From Brassica napus (taxonomy: Eukaryota > Streptophyta > Magnoliopsida > Brassicales > Brassicaceae): a stretch of 64,000 nt of DNA. Positions 23,130 to 35,835 of this stretch are shown one piece after another. Position numbers and translations under genes: made by a program. The notes beneath the pieces are model-generated. The model was given only the letters and a program-made list of their open reading frames with translations, made no database searches and was not told where the DNA came from. Where the stretch lies: the NCBI RefSeq assembly GCF_020379485.1, contig NC_063442.1, forward strand, positions 16,552,009 to 16,616,008, in the 5' to 3' direction. Position 1 is the first letter of the stretch, and each line of letters begins with the position of its first letter.

Positions 23130-25980
23130 AGGAAAAAATTGGTGAGCAAGTTTTCTAGTTTCTAATTGTAGAAATGGAACATTTCGAGATACAGTCGGTG
23201 CTTTCCTCTTATGGAAATTGATTTATTAGTTTTAATTTGTAACCATATTGTTAAATGCTGTTGTTGTGACTGTACGAACCAATTGAACATTAGCATGTAA
23301 TTAAGTTTCGAAAACAGCTTGCAATATCAGTAGACAGTAACTAAGCCTGCAATTTAAACAGAACCGAGCTAACAGGACCAAGAATTTTTGGTTTACAGTT
23401 ATAGTTTGGTTATCTAAGTTACACCAATCAGCAATACGTGAAAACTAATTCGGTTAATTTCAGTTGGATTGACAATTAACTGTATCTATATTATTAAAAC
23501 TGAAATATTTCTGATATTGTTTGATAACATAGATAACAATATAAATGAGAAAATATTTGGAAACATAGATAATAGTGTTTTTAATATTTTCTTTTATTTA
23601 TACGTTAGTCATTGCATTCACAATAAATCAATTACTTCCTTTTTGCATTTATTCTTATTTACAGATTTTGCCACTACATTAAAATCAATTTAAATTAATT
23701 AATTACAATTCTGAAGCTTATCCAAACAAATCGATATTCATTTATTAACTATTATTAATATTGTACGAATATTAACTAAATTGTATGTATTAAAGGGGAT
23801 AACATTTTCTTATATTATATCAAATTTCATCAAGTTACAAAATTACTAATATTATATTATGTACAAATACAATTTTTATCATCAAACATCTATATTATAA
23901 AATAATATATTCAACTCTATATGTAAATTACAAAACATAAAAATATATACATGAGATTTTTATAATAAAATCAGGGGTTTATGAGTTTACGTTGAACACA
24001 AGTTAAATCGCGGGTCAAGTTCTAGTTTTCAATTAATTACCATACTGAGTTATACCAAAAATTAGTTTTATTTATATCAAAATTAAGCTATTTTAATCAT
24101 ATCCAAATTTAACAAATAAACCTAAATGTAATCCTTTTAACCAAATTTTCAGAAAATAGTTATTTTTAATTAGGTATGGCCATTCATGTGTTTAATCAGA
24201 ATTTGGTACTTTAAAGTGAGTATGAAATTTAGTCTATTCAGATATTTTTAGAGTTTAGTTGAGATTTGGTTCAGATATAATAACATATTTCAAACTGGTT
24301 AAATATGTTTTAAATTTAGGTTTTGTTCTAATCCAGTTTTTAGTTATCAAAATACTTATTTGTTATTGAAAATACACAAATTTTAGTTCACAAATTTGGC
24401 AAATTTAAACAATGTGCACTAAGAAATGCTTGATGACATGGTTCAAAAATGGTTAGTAAAAATAGTGAAACATAAATTAACTAGTAATGTAAGAAACTTT
24501 ATTTCAAGTTTAAAAATAAAAGAACATTGTTTAAACTTCAAAATCATACTTATTTATAATTAAAATTTAAACAAAATTATCATAATGTAAAAGTATTAGT
24601 ATTTAACCAAATTAAAAATATAAATTCATCTAATGGATATTTATTTTAAGTATTAATTAGGATTAATTTTCTGGATTCTTATTTATGATTAAGTTTGAGT
24701 TTGGTATGATTTATTGAGTTCTTGAATGTTTTGGGTCTTCAAATTTCATGTTTAGATTTGGATAAAACCTAAAATCCGAGATACTATAAAACAAGACCAT
24801 TTATGCAAATTTGGTTTGTTTGAATTTAGTTTTTGGGTCAGTTTAGTTTGAATTTTGGGTTCGTTTTTTTACCTACTTCTATTTTCGATTACTTAATTAA
24901 AAATCAAGTTTAATCCAAAAATGAACTAAATTTTATTTGGTTTGTTTTGTTAATCCTCTAGAAAACTTTGGTTAACCAAAAAAGTCTCTCGGTTTGGTTA
25001 ACCAAAGTCGGCAGGCCTATCAGCTACATTACTTTAGAGAAATATTGACTACCAAATGAAAGTGATTTGTTATTATTTTTGGTGACAAAATGTAGTCCTG
25101 ACCAACAGCTGTTTCTCTCTTTGATTTCCACATTTTATAACACAAAAATAAAATAAAATTTGGTGAGCAAGTTTTTTTTCTTTTATTTATTCATTTTTGA
25201 GCAAGTTTTCTAGTTTCTAATTCTGGAAATAGAAGATTCGAGATGAATTCGTGATTTCCTACGGAAACTGATGTTGAGAGAGACAAGTTAATGTTTGCAC
25301 CACCCACATTGCTAAATGTTTTTTGTTGTGACGGTATGGACCGAATTAAAATTAGCAGTTACTTAAACTTTTGAAAACAGTTTACAATATCAGCTACTAA
25401 GCCTGCAGTGTCAAACCAAAGCGAACCAAACGAACGGAACCAAAATTATTGGTTTTTAGTTATAGTTTGGTTATTTAGGTTGAACGAATCCGTAATATTC
25501 CAAAAAAAAATCAATTCACTTACAGATACAGTTCAACGATTGATTAACTGTATTTTCAATTATTTCTAACCAAAATTATACGAAAAAATCAGATTGGTTT
25601 ATATCGAAACTACACCATTTTCATCAATATCTGGATTTAATTAAAAAAAAAAACTAAATTTATCAAAACTTTCAAAACAAAATTTGGTATCAAATTCAAA
25701 ACCAAAATTGATCCAAAAAGTATACTGAACAAAATTTAATTATTATTTTTTTAATTCTGACCAAATTTAATTATATTAATTTCAGCAATTCTCTAGAAAG
25801 CTTTGGTCAACCAAAAAAGTCTCTCGGTTTGGTAAACCGAAGTCGCAGGCCTATCAGCTACATTACTTTTGGAGAAAAAATTGACTACCAAATGAAAGTG
25901 ATTTGTTATGATTTTTGGTAAGAATATGTGGTCCGGATCAACAGGTGTTTCTCTCTTTGATTTCGACATTTTATTTAAAA
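23130..25980. repeat. Diverged tandem segmental duplication upstream of the AAA ATPase
   Basis: Block A (GTGAGCAAG...TTTTCTAGTTTCTAATT... to AAGCCTGCA) occurs at about 23135-23355 and about 25165-25415. Block B (CAACCAAAAAAGTCTCTCGG... to the TTTCTCTCTTTGATTTC region) occurs at about 24960-25140 and about 25797-25975. The order A-B-A-B shows a tandem duplication; the first unit has since been enlarged, partly by the Helitron at 23485. Confidence 0.75.
23485..24025 (+). mobile_element. Complete small non-autonomous Helitron
   Basis: The 5' end TCTATATTATTAAAACTG is a common Brassicaceae Helitron start and is preceded by A. The 3' end ...CGCGGGTCAAGTTCTAG (24022-24025) is followed by T. Size 541 bp, with no coding capacity. 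The 3' hairpin is weaker than in the other copies. Confidence 0.75.
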
Positions 25981-26586
25981 AAATGGGGAGACGAAAACCT
26001 TTGAACCAGAAACGATTGGAAATAGGTTTTTATGCTTTTTTTCTTAAATTAACAATTTGTTCTAATTTATTGATTAAAAAAGGGAAACTATTTTAAAATA
26101 AAAATAAAAGTCAGCACGTAATCACGTATTCGTCATCTGCATATAGTCACCATTCCCCTTTTTTTTTTCCTTTTTATCTAATCTTATCTTCTCTTTCCCA
26201 AAGATTGTAAGAACACCAAAAAAAATTCTCTCTATCTCTCAATTTTGTATATGTGTTTTTGTTTCATGTTTAGGATCATTGAAATCCCTAATCCACTCTC
26301 TGTACGTTGTCCTGTTCAGAGTTTTCTTGCATTGAAATGTTTTCAGGAATCTTAAACGATCGTTTTTTCTCTTTTCCAATACGTGTAGGAATTGAAAATA
26401 CATATACGGATGATCATCTACATTGACTTTTTATTACGTGTTTAGTCGTAAATATATTTGATTACCCTTAAGAAAATATTTCAACAAATATGTGCCTGAT
26501 ATGAGTTAATTTTTTGTTTGTTTTGTTTTGGGTTTATTCAAATGTAGGGATCTTTGTGTTGATGATTGTTGTTTCTTAGAAGAGAA

Positions 26587-28252
26587 ATGAGCAATTATTC
26601 AGCCGGACTCGGTAAGCCTGGCTCAGGTAATGAACAATATTGGTTTCTTGATTTTACATGTTCTCTAGGTATGATAAAAATGATCTTTAGGTTTCTGATG
26701 ATTAGGTTGCGTGTTTAACAGGTAAGAGGAGAATAAGAGACCTTTTGAACCAGCCTGATAACCGAGTCTGTGCTGATTGTGGCGCTCCTGATCCTAAATG
26801 GGCGTAAGTTCATCAACCCTCAAGCCTCCTTCGGTTTCAACATTGAATGCTATTAAACCTTTTAAAGCCATCTGTCATGTGTAATCAAGTTTATATGTGC
26901 TTGTGTCTTTAGTTATGCATCTTTGTGTTTATTTCTTTATCAGATCAGCAAATATCGGAGTGTTCATTTGCTTAAAATGTTGCGGTGTGCACAGAAGCCT
27001 CGGCACTCACATCTCAAAGGTGATATTAGCTTTTATGTAAATATGATCTCTTCTTTGTTGTGTGTACTCATATATATATAGTTTTTGGTTTTATCCAGGT
27101 CTTGTCTGTGACACTAGATGACTGGTCAGATGAGGAAGTCGACTCCATGATTGAAATAGGAGGAAATGCTTCTGCTAATTCAATCTACGAAGCTTTTGTA
27201 CCTGAAGGCAGCTCTAAGCCTGGTCCTGATGTTAGTCATGACCAGCGTATGAGATTCATCAGGCAAGCTTATTCTACAAGACAAAGTCTTATCTTTGTTT
27301 CTTTATGCGTTAAATCCTCAAAACTTTTTTTTTGTTTAGGTCAAAGTATGAACTCCAAGAATTTCTGAAACCAAGTTTGAGGATAACATCAGGGAAAACT
27401 ACCTCAACAAAGAAACCACCATCTTTTCTTAGCTCAAGTCTTTCTACAAAATTCATGGATAGTTTTCGCACAAATTCATCATCAAAGAAGATAGTAAAAC
27501 TTCTAATAACTTGCAATCTGTTTTCTTAAAACAGTTTCTTTCTTGATATAATCTTCTTGATGAGATTTATATACATTTTTGATAGTTTGAGGAAGGAATG
27601 GTAGAGTTTATTGGATTGTTGAAGGTGACTGTCAAGAAAGGTACTAACTTAGCAATCAGAGACATGATGTCAAGTGATCCTTATGTTGTCTTGAATCTTG
27701 GGAAGCAAGTAAGTGTATCTCTTTTTTGACTGTTTATTGTTTATTACTCTGCATCTATGGCCTTTTGTGTATCTTAAGATCTTCCTTGATTGTCCAGAAA
27801 CTTCAAACAACAGTTGTGAATAGTAACTTGAACCCGGTATGGAATCAAGAGCTCATGCTGTCTGTTCCTGAGAGCTATGGTCCAGTTAAATTGGTAAGCC
27901 TATTATCCTAAGCAACACCTCAGACGTTGCTATCTGTTATATATATCTTATTGTTTGTGTGTGATTGCAGCAAGTGTATGATTATGATACATTCTCTGCT
28001 GATGACATAATGGGAGAAGCTGAACTTGACATCCAGCCTCTGATAACATCCGCAATGGCATTTGGGGATCCTGAGATGTTTGGGGACATGCAGATTGGGA
28101 AATGGCTAAAGTCGCATGATAATCCGCTAATAGATGACAGCATCATTAACATTGTTGATGGGAAAGTGAAGCAGGAGGTTCAGATCAAGCTTCAGAATGT
28201 AGAGTCTGGAGAGTTAGAGCTGGAAATGGAATGGCTGCCACTTGACCAGTAA
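26587..28252 (+). CDS. AGD13: ARF GTPase-activating protein with C2 domain (AGD12/AGD13 type)
   Basis: Eight exons: 26587-26626, 26722-26803, 26944-27019, 27099-27262, 27340-27493, 27586-27708, 27798-27893 and 27971-28252, giving 338 aa. The protein stimulates GTP hydrolysis on ARF GTPases at endomembranes, and the C2 domain binds calcium and acidic phospholipids. The ARF-GAP zinc finger is C30-x2-C33-x16-C50-x2-C53, followed by HRSLG with the catalytic arginine. A linker (about 125-185) precedes a C2 domain (about 186-290; [30 protein letters not shown]). The intron after exon 4 must use a GC donor (CAG|GCAAGC at 27263) to keep frame with SKYELQEF. By order the orthologue is AGD13; AGD12 (ZAC) is the close paralogue. 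Confidence 0.93.
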
Positions 28253-28892
28253 TACTAATAATAACGCAGTAGATTCCATTCTATATATGAACACTTTATA
28301 CAGTTTGCAATACATTCTTTTGTTCTTTTCTTGGAACATTTTTGGTATCTCTGATTTCTTTCCACAGGAAAGTGTTTGTTTGTATCTCTTGAGATCTTAC
28401 AGAGTTACGCATTTTGATGGGACTTAAAACAAACTATTGATTTGAGTATGAGCAATTCTTGAACTGGAAAATAACCAATCATAGGAGCTAAAGAATCACT
28501 TGAGACATGAGTTTTGAGAAGTACACTACCAAAACTATCTGCTGCTAGTTAACAAACAATCACTTGAGATAAAAAAAAAAGACCTTACAGCTAATTTCAA
28601 ATTATTTACAACACATCCTACTCGATACCGATACAAGCGTGGAACAAGAGTTCGAACTAAGATGGTACCAACGGTCTTTCAAGCAAAGAAAACACGTGAA
28701 TCATGAATAAGTCGAAACAATCTCCCCCTGATGCCACCAACAAATAGCAATCATATAAGAATTGAATAAATATACGAGGATAAAAAAGCAAAAGACCACA
28801 CATTCCAATAGATAACTTTTATTTGTCTTTAAAACGAAAGGAGAGATCACAACGCAAACATAGTTATCAGTAAACTTTTAAAACCAAAGTTT
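28253..28892. other. Convergent interval AGD / polyubiquitin
   Basis: About 640 bp; 3'UTR sequences of both genes. No gene or clear repeat seen. Confidence 0.6.
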
Positions 28893-30032
<1,140 letters not shown>

Positions 30033-30121
30033 CTTGGATCGTAATTTGCGATTTGAGAGAGGTGATTGCTTTTTTAGATTTTTAGAATTGTGATTGTGAG
30101 AGAACAAGTATTTGGGTTTAG

Positions 30122-30204
30122 ATTTATACTAAAGGATGAAGACGACTCTCGTTCACGACAAACCTAAGTCGGCGAAGCTATAACGAGTTATAATTCGACA
30201 CGTG
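30122..30204 (-). promoter_or_regulatory. Core promoter of polyubiquitin copy 1: TATA box and G-box
   Basis: TATAAAT reads on the minus strand at 30122-30128, in a GGGTTTagaTTTATAC context shared with copy 2. A CACGTG G-box (30199-30204, within GACACGTGT) lies upstream and is also conserved in copy 2. Confidence 0.75.
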
Positions 30205-30279
30205 TCCGAGTAGACGAGAAAAATGTTAAACTCTAGTCTCTTCTAGATGGCCGTGCTTTTTTTTTCCTTTTTCTTATTA

Positions 30280-31580
30280 CTAGATTTTTTAACCGCGCTA
30301 CGCGCGGATAAGATATTATATGTATTTCTCAATTCTAAAAAATAATGTATAATATTGTATTATATTATTTAAAGAATATAAAATAAGACCACATAATATA
30401 AATATATTTTTTATATTTTCTTTATGAAAATCATTATGTTGTTTGATTGTTGTACTTAATTCACATATTTGCATAGATATTTGTGATAGATGAATAACTA
30501 TATTTTTATTATCAGTAAATAATATATATTTATTATATAATATAAGAAAAATGGAATTATTTACTTTTTAACAAACTTGTCTCATGTTGGGGACTCGGTT
30601 ATAGACATATCATATTCGAATGAAACATTTTTACACTTATCAATCTTCTTAACAATCAAGAAACAAATCTGAATATCAAAACAATATCTTATACGATCTC
30701 TTTGTGGAATAACTGCTCTGAAGAAATTGAATTTATGCATCAAAAAGGACTGAAAATAGATGTGCATATGTGTTATCTAAGTCAGCTTTACAAAAAACTA
30801 TTTATAGTTCATATATCATTTATGTCCATCCTATTTTTTTGTCCATCATTTCTTAAACATCTTGAAATAAGTAATGCTAATTAATAATAAACTTTTTACT
30901 CACAAAATAAAAATCAAATTTGTCTAATTATCGCTTAATTTGTCTAACTGATATATGTATTTCTCAATTCTAAAAAATAATGTATAATATTGTATTACAT
31001 TATTTAAAGAATATAAAATATGACTTCATAACATAAATATATTTTTTAAATTTTCTTTGTGGAAATCATTATGTTGTTTGATTGTTGTACTTGATTCACA
31101 GATTTGCATAGATATTTGTGATAGATGAATAACTATATTTTTATTATCAGTAAATAATATATATTGATTATATAATATAAGAAAAATAAAATTATTTACT
31201 TTTTAAACAAACTTGTCTCATGTTGGGGACTCAGTTATAGACATATCATATTCTAAAGAGACATTTTTACAGTTATCAATCTTCTTAACATTGAAAAGAC
31301 AAATCTACATATCAAAACAATATCTCATACGATCTATTTGTGGAATAACTACTCTGAAGAAATTGAATTTAAGCATCAAAAAGGACTGGAAATGGATGTG
31401 CAGATATGTTATCTAAGTCTACTTCACAAATTACTATTCATAGTTCATATATCATTAATGTCCATCTTATTTTTTTTGTCCACCATTTCTTAAACATCTT
31501 GAAATAACTGATGCTAATTAATAATAAATTTTTTGCTGGAAAAAAATCAAATTTGTCTAATTATCGCTTAAATATTTTAT
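30280..31580 (-). mobile_element. Helitron on the minus strand (3' end only)
   Basis: Read on the minus strand, the sequence ends CCGCGCGTAGCGCGG hairpin, TTAAAAAAT, CTAG (30280-30283), with host A/T context: a textbook Helitron 3' terminus. It ends about 75 bp upstream of the polyubiquitin G-box. The 5' end was not identified and may be well right of 31580; the interior is AT-rich and contains a 635-bp tandem duplication. Confidence 0.7.
30317..31572. repeat. Two-copy tandem repeat, unit 635 bp
   Basis: The segment beginning TGTATTTCTCAATTCTAAAA at 30321 recurs at 30956 and stays alignable through CTTGTCTCATGTTGGGGACT to AAATTTGTCTAATTATCGCT (ends near 30937 and 31570). The copies differ at scattered positions. 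Confidence 0.9.
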
Positions 31581-31705
31581 TAATATGGTCTAAGAAGCTT
31601 TTAAGTGATATCATAGTTTAATTTATTAGTTTTTTTTGTTAATTTTTAGAGGTTTTTGTATTTAAGATTTTTTTCCATATTAAGCTTCTATTTCTTTCAC
31701 AGAAT

Positions 31706-31708
<3 letters not shown>

Positions 31709-31740
<32 letters not shown>
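31709..31740. repeat. (TA)n microsatellite
   Basis: About 16 uninterrupted TA units, followed by a shorter TGTATATATA stretch. Confidence 0.95.
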
Positions 31741-31743
<3 letters not shown>

Positions 31744-32024
31744 ATATATATCATAAAAATTACCATCAAATCAGTTTTACTTATTTATTATTTTGTTTTA
31801 ACGAAAATACACTTTTTAAATAATTTAATTTAAAATAAAATTATATATTAATTTGCTGTATTTTAACAATTTCATTGATTTAATTAATTTGCTTTGGTGG
31901 ATAACTTAAAAAGTTTTCATATGAATCGGGGAAAGCAAGCTTATGTTGTTATATTATATTTATTTTGTGTATATAGAATCTATATACAATGCTAGTGTAA
32001 TAAAGAAAGAACATTATTTTTTTG

Positions 32025-32620
32025 TAACTTCAAAAAGATACATTATTACAATTTGAAATGAATCAAAATTGAATAAAATGGTAATTAAATATTTGTAAAT
32101 CTAATTGTTTAGTTGGATTCTCATGAAAAAAAAATCGATTGGTTAAACAAATGTTTCAAAATTTGTTGTGGTATTGTTTTGTCTATAAATTATAAAATTT
32201 ATTTAATTAATATATTTAATTATTGCATCCTTAAATAATATTTTATTAAGACATTAGAAAAATATGTTTTGAGTTGTTTTGTCAAATTGTACAAAAATCT
32301 ATGCTTTTTCATATTTGTAACTTCAAAAAGATACATTATGACAATTTGAAATTAATCAAAATTGAATAAAATGGTAATTAAATATTTGTAAATCTATTTT
32401 TTTTTTATCTTGTTTAGTTGGATTCTCATGAAAAAAAATCGATAGGTTAAACAAATGTTTCAAAATTTGTTGTGTTATTGTTTTGTCTATAAATTACAAA
32501 ATTTATTGAATTAATATATTTAATTATTACACCCTTAAATAATATTTTATTAAGACATTAGAGAAGTATGTTTTGAGTTGTTTTGTCAAAATTTTACAAA
32601 AATCTATGCTTTTTCATATT
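32025..32620. repeat. Two-copy tandem repeat, unit 293 bp
   Basis: TAACTTCAAAAAGATACATT at 32025 recurs at 32318. The following ~290 bp repeat with few changes, down to AAAATCTATGCTTTTTCATA, which appears a third time near 32681. Confidence 0.9.
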
Positions 32621-32863
32621 TGTCACGAAAAAATTTAAACTTACTTTTACAAAATTACTTAACTTTGTCACGAAAACAAAAATCTATGCTTTTTCATATT
32701 TGTCAACGTTCTCACACTTTCTAAGAATATATTAACTTAGCCACTTACTTTTTTTTTTTTACAAAACAAAGTATCGGAGTCTTGAAAGTTGAATTCATAT
32801 TATTGTAAATGTACATAAAAGTTTGTGATTATATACTTAGTGGTTCTTTATATGTATCCAAGA

Positions 32864-33048
32864 AAGTGTCAATGGCTTAGTGGTAACTGTCCTATATATA
32901 TATCATACCAACCCGGGTTCGATTCTCACCTTCGCATTGTTAAATGATTGGAGTATAGATGAAAATAGAAGTGGATTAGAGATAGTCTAACACACATGTG
33001 ACACTTGTTTTACAGTAAAATAGGTTAATACTCCAATCATTTAAAATT
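32864..33048 (+). mobile_element. tRNA-derived, SINE-like element with downstream hairpin
   Basis: TGGCTTAGTGG (32873-32883) matches the Pol III A box, and GGTTCGATTCT (32916-32926) the B box. Their 43-nt spacing is the tRNA spacing. No complete cloverleaf can be drawn, because the anticodon region is AT-rich junk. It is followed by an inverted repeat AAATGATTGGAGTAT (about 32943) and ATACTCCAATCATTT (about 33031). SINE identity is inference; no poly(A) tail or target duplication was found. Confidence 0.5.
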
Positions 33049-34024
33049 TTGATTTCCTAACTCATTTGTTCATTCTATTTTTCTGGTTCGTATTGTATAA
33101 TTAGTGGATAAGAGTTTAAATTCTTACCAATAAAACCAATCTTTCTAGACGTATAAGTATACATGAAAGTTAAATTTGTTGAAATTTTTATTCCAATTTC
33201 AAAAATGTTGGATCTAAAAAATACTTTTCAAATGTGTTTTTGATTTTGTATTAAATTTCTAAAAATATTCTGTATATTTTTTTTCTTACAAATTTTGTCA
33301 GAATAGTGACGAAAACTTTCTGGTTTTGTTTGTTGTAAGTTTGCAAAATAGAATTCTATTTTCCCTTCAGCATACAATTTGTGTTATCATTAAATGTTTA
33401 TAGTTTTAAAATCAAGAAAATGAGAAACGCAAAAAATATGGGGGAATGTAGTTTGGTCTTCTTCTTTGTTGTATTCGTCTTACTCTTATCCATTGTGGTG
33501 TAGAACTTTTTTTATATTGCAATTTTTTTTTTGAAACTGGCATTCATAAATCACTTTTATATTGCAATTTTCCTTTTAAAGTTTCAATAAGATCAATGGT
33601 ACGATGGAAGTAAATCATCTTGATGGTGTTATTAGCACACTTATTTTTCTCCATTCTTTTGCATTAGTTTTGTAGGATGTTTTATATAATTAAAAGAGAA
33701 AATTATTTCTTAGGCCAAAAAATGGTAACTATGTCTCATTAGATTAATCTTATATACTTTATGTCCTACTAGACTAATTATTTTCAAAATGACAATAATG
33801 CCCTCAAATTCAATTATAAATTTGAAATTACAATTAACAAAAAAATTGTAAATATTAAAATATAATAAATAATTAAAGTAGTTAAATCCTCAAATTAAAA
33901 GAAAAACTAAACATACACTTTATGTCCCACAATTTTTTTTTTCTGAAAATATTTTTTCATATATGAAAACTAAATATTTCCAAATATTTTCTTTCCATAT
34001 TTTTCGGAACTGATTATTCTTATC

Positions 34025-34200
34025 CATAGAATGCAGTAAATCTGCAGAACTTTGTTTCTACAGTTTTTTAGTTTTATAGTAATGCGTAGATTTTGATTTC
34101 TACATGTTTTAGATTTACATTAAATCTGTAGAACTTGTTTTCTACAAGTTGTTAGATTTATAGTAAATAGAGATTTTGATTTCTACAAGTTTTAGAGGAA
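34025..34200. repeat. Degenerate ~90-bp tandem repeat
   Basis: AAATCTGCAGAACTTTG at about 34037 and AAATCTGTAGAACTTG at about 34126 start two similar units rich in TTTCTACA and TTTTGATTTCTACA words. Confidence 0.7.
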
Positions 34201-34289
34201 TAGGTTAAGCGTGGAATATGTATTCTAAATATTTTTAGGGTACTATATTATTTATCAAAATGTCAATCTGTGAGAATAAAAGTTTATCA

Positions 34290-34720
34290 AAGGCTTACAT
34301 TAGCACCAAAATGAATGAGAATCAACCGACCTCCCAATGACCATGTTGGCAAGCTTGCATCAAAGCCGTCTGTTTCCAGAACCGCTTGTATTCATATTAC
34401 TTTGATGATCGATAAGAAAATATCAAGTACCAAGAGAGCTATTACCTTTCTGCGGTAGTTCCAGAGATTGATGATATCAACTCCTGATTCCACCAGCAGA
34501 TATAACTATTTATGAATATAAACAACAAAAGCTTTATTAAGATCATCATTATCAATTCAGCATTACCATCAAGGTCAGAACTTGTTGGAATCTCTGAGAT
34601 CTTACAAACTGGTTTACCTCGTGGCGGCCTTGGCCGGCGGCATAATAGAGAGGAGAGTTAGGGACAACGAACGTGGAGTAGGGAGCAGCTTCCAGAAATT
34701 AAAAACGAAAAACTTTTGCT
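34290..34720 (-). pseudogene. Truncated XBAT32-like ankyrin E3 ligase fragment
   Basis: Three minus-strand exon remnants read like the N-terminal ankyrin repeats of XBAT32/XB3-type RING E3 ligases, in correct order. About 34620-34690 reads PYSTF..PNSPLYYAAGQGRH. About 34455-34515 reads LLVESGVDIINLWNYR. About 34305-34375 reads KQTALMQACQHGHWEV then, after a one-base frame change, LILIHFGANV. Splice-like junctions fall at the expected places. There is no start region, no later ankyrin repeats and no RING domain, and the frame is broken, so it is a pseudogene or captured fragment. Family match is from memory. Confidence 0.75.
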
Positions 34721-35835
34721 ATTCTCGTGCTCTGAAAGGAAAAACAGTAATTCCATATCATATGATTGGGCAATATTATGTTGCTTGAGATGTTAATTAT
34801 AGTTGCAGCACTGTGATATAAACAAATTGGGAAACACCGAATAAGAGGAGTAAGATTTAAATCAAATAGAAGGCTTCTTAAACTAAATTTTACTTAGTGT
34901 TCTTCTGTCGGATGAGAAAAGGCCACAAAGTCAGGATTGACATGGAAACCTGACTTTCAAAGCGGATCGGTAGATTCGGTAGCTCTCTTTCCTTCCTCCT
35001 CGGCCCATGATCTGAGAAAATAAGATAAAAGGTTTCAGATGTTCGGAAAGTCCGATATGGACAGGTTGAAACTCATTAGTTAGAGCTCCTAATGCAAATA
35101 GTTTCTTTGACATAAAACATAAAATAATTGTTAGTACCTAGCAATGGACAGACATTTATGCTCCGGCCCCTCCAGTTCATACTCAGATTTGAGCAGTATT
35201 AGGGAGTGGCGACATTGGCGTGTATATATATGGTGGAGAGGGAAAGTCGAATAGTAATTCGTGGAGTTGCTGTCTTTGATTTGATGAATCATGAATGCAA
35301 TAATAGATGTATTCAGTGGGAGGAGAAGAAGTTGGATAGCGATTTAAATCTGAAAAAGAAGCTGAAAGGCGATGAAAATGGAGGAAGTGGAAAAGCAAGA
35401 AGCTGTAAGCACTACGACCACAAAAACTGAAGAAAGAAGGATGCTTAAGTTAGATGGGACATGTGGCTCTTTTCTATTGGTTTGAATTATTAATCCTACG
35501 TGGCATAGCTAGAATTTGAGTATATCCAACTTTTAGTATTGTTAGATTATGCTAAAAATCCAAACTTTCCAACATATATTGATATTCAGTTTTGAGATCA
35601 TCCATACAATAACAAATGAAAATGTTATCAACTAATCCAAATGAGATACACTATGTGAAATTACTTTTGTTCCTTTAACAAGAAAAAAGGAAAGCAAGTT
35701 TTATATAAACAAAAAATAAACCAAATTCACAGAAAATTATTGTAAGTATTCGTGAGAGAGATAACGGTTTCAATTCAAAAAAAAAAAGGAGAGGGAGAGA
35801 GAGAGAGATAACGGTAGTCAAGTCGGTAACAACTA
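34721..35835. other. Intergenic sequence without clear content
   Basis: About 1.1 kb. Moderately balanced composition at 34900-35430 hints at former coding sequence or promoter, but no protein is recognisable in any frame. A GA-rich microsatellite (gagagagagag) lies near 35790. Confidence 0.4.

Larger units (their letters stand above)
23058..26586. other. Intergenic block with duplicated AAA-gene upstream sequence
   Basis: About 3.5 kb without a gene. It contains two diverged copies of the AAA ATPase upstream region, a complete small Helitron (23485-24025), and AT-rich DNA with AACCAAA/GGTTTGGTT remnants (24040-25000). From about 26150 to 26586 it becomes the pyrimidine-rich promoter and leader of the AGD gene, probably with a 5'UTR intron ending before the ATG. 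Confidence 0.55.
31750..34285. other. AT-rich transposon graveyard
   Basis: About 2.5 kb with no gene. It contains a 293-bp tandem repeat, a tRNA-like motif with a hairpin, and a ~90-bp tandem repeat, each listed separately. Confidence 0.5.

Noticed and set aside
32866..32940. A functional tRNA gene
   Set aside because: A and B boxes are present, but no acceptor stem or anticodon arm can be paired.
34931..35430. Short frames on both strands between the ankyrin pseudogene and the Helitron
   Set aside because: No recognisable domain, no splice support, and they overlap in opposite strands.
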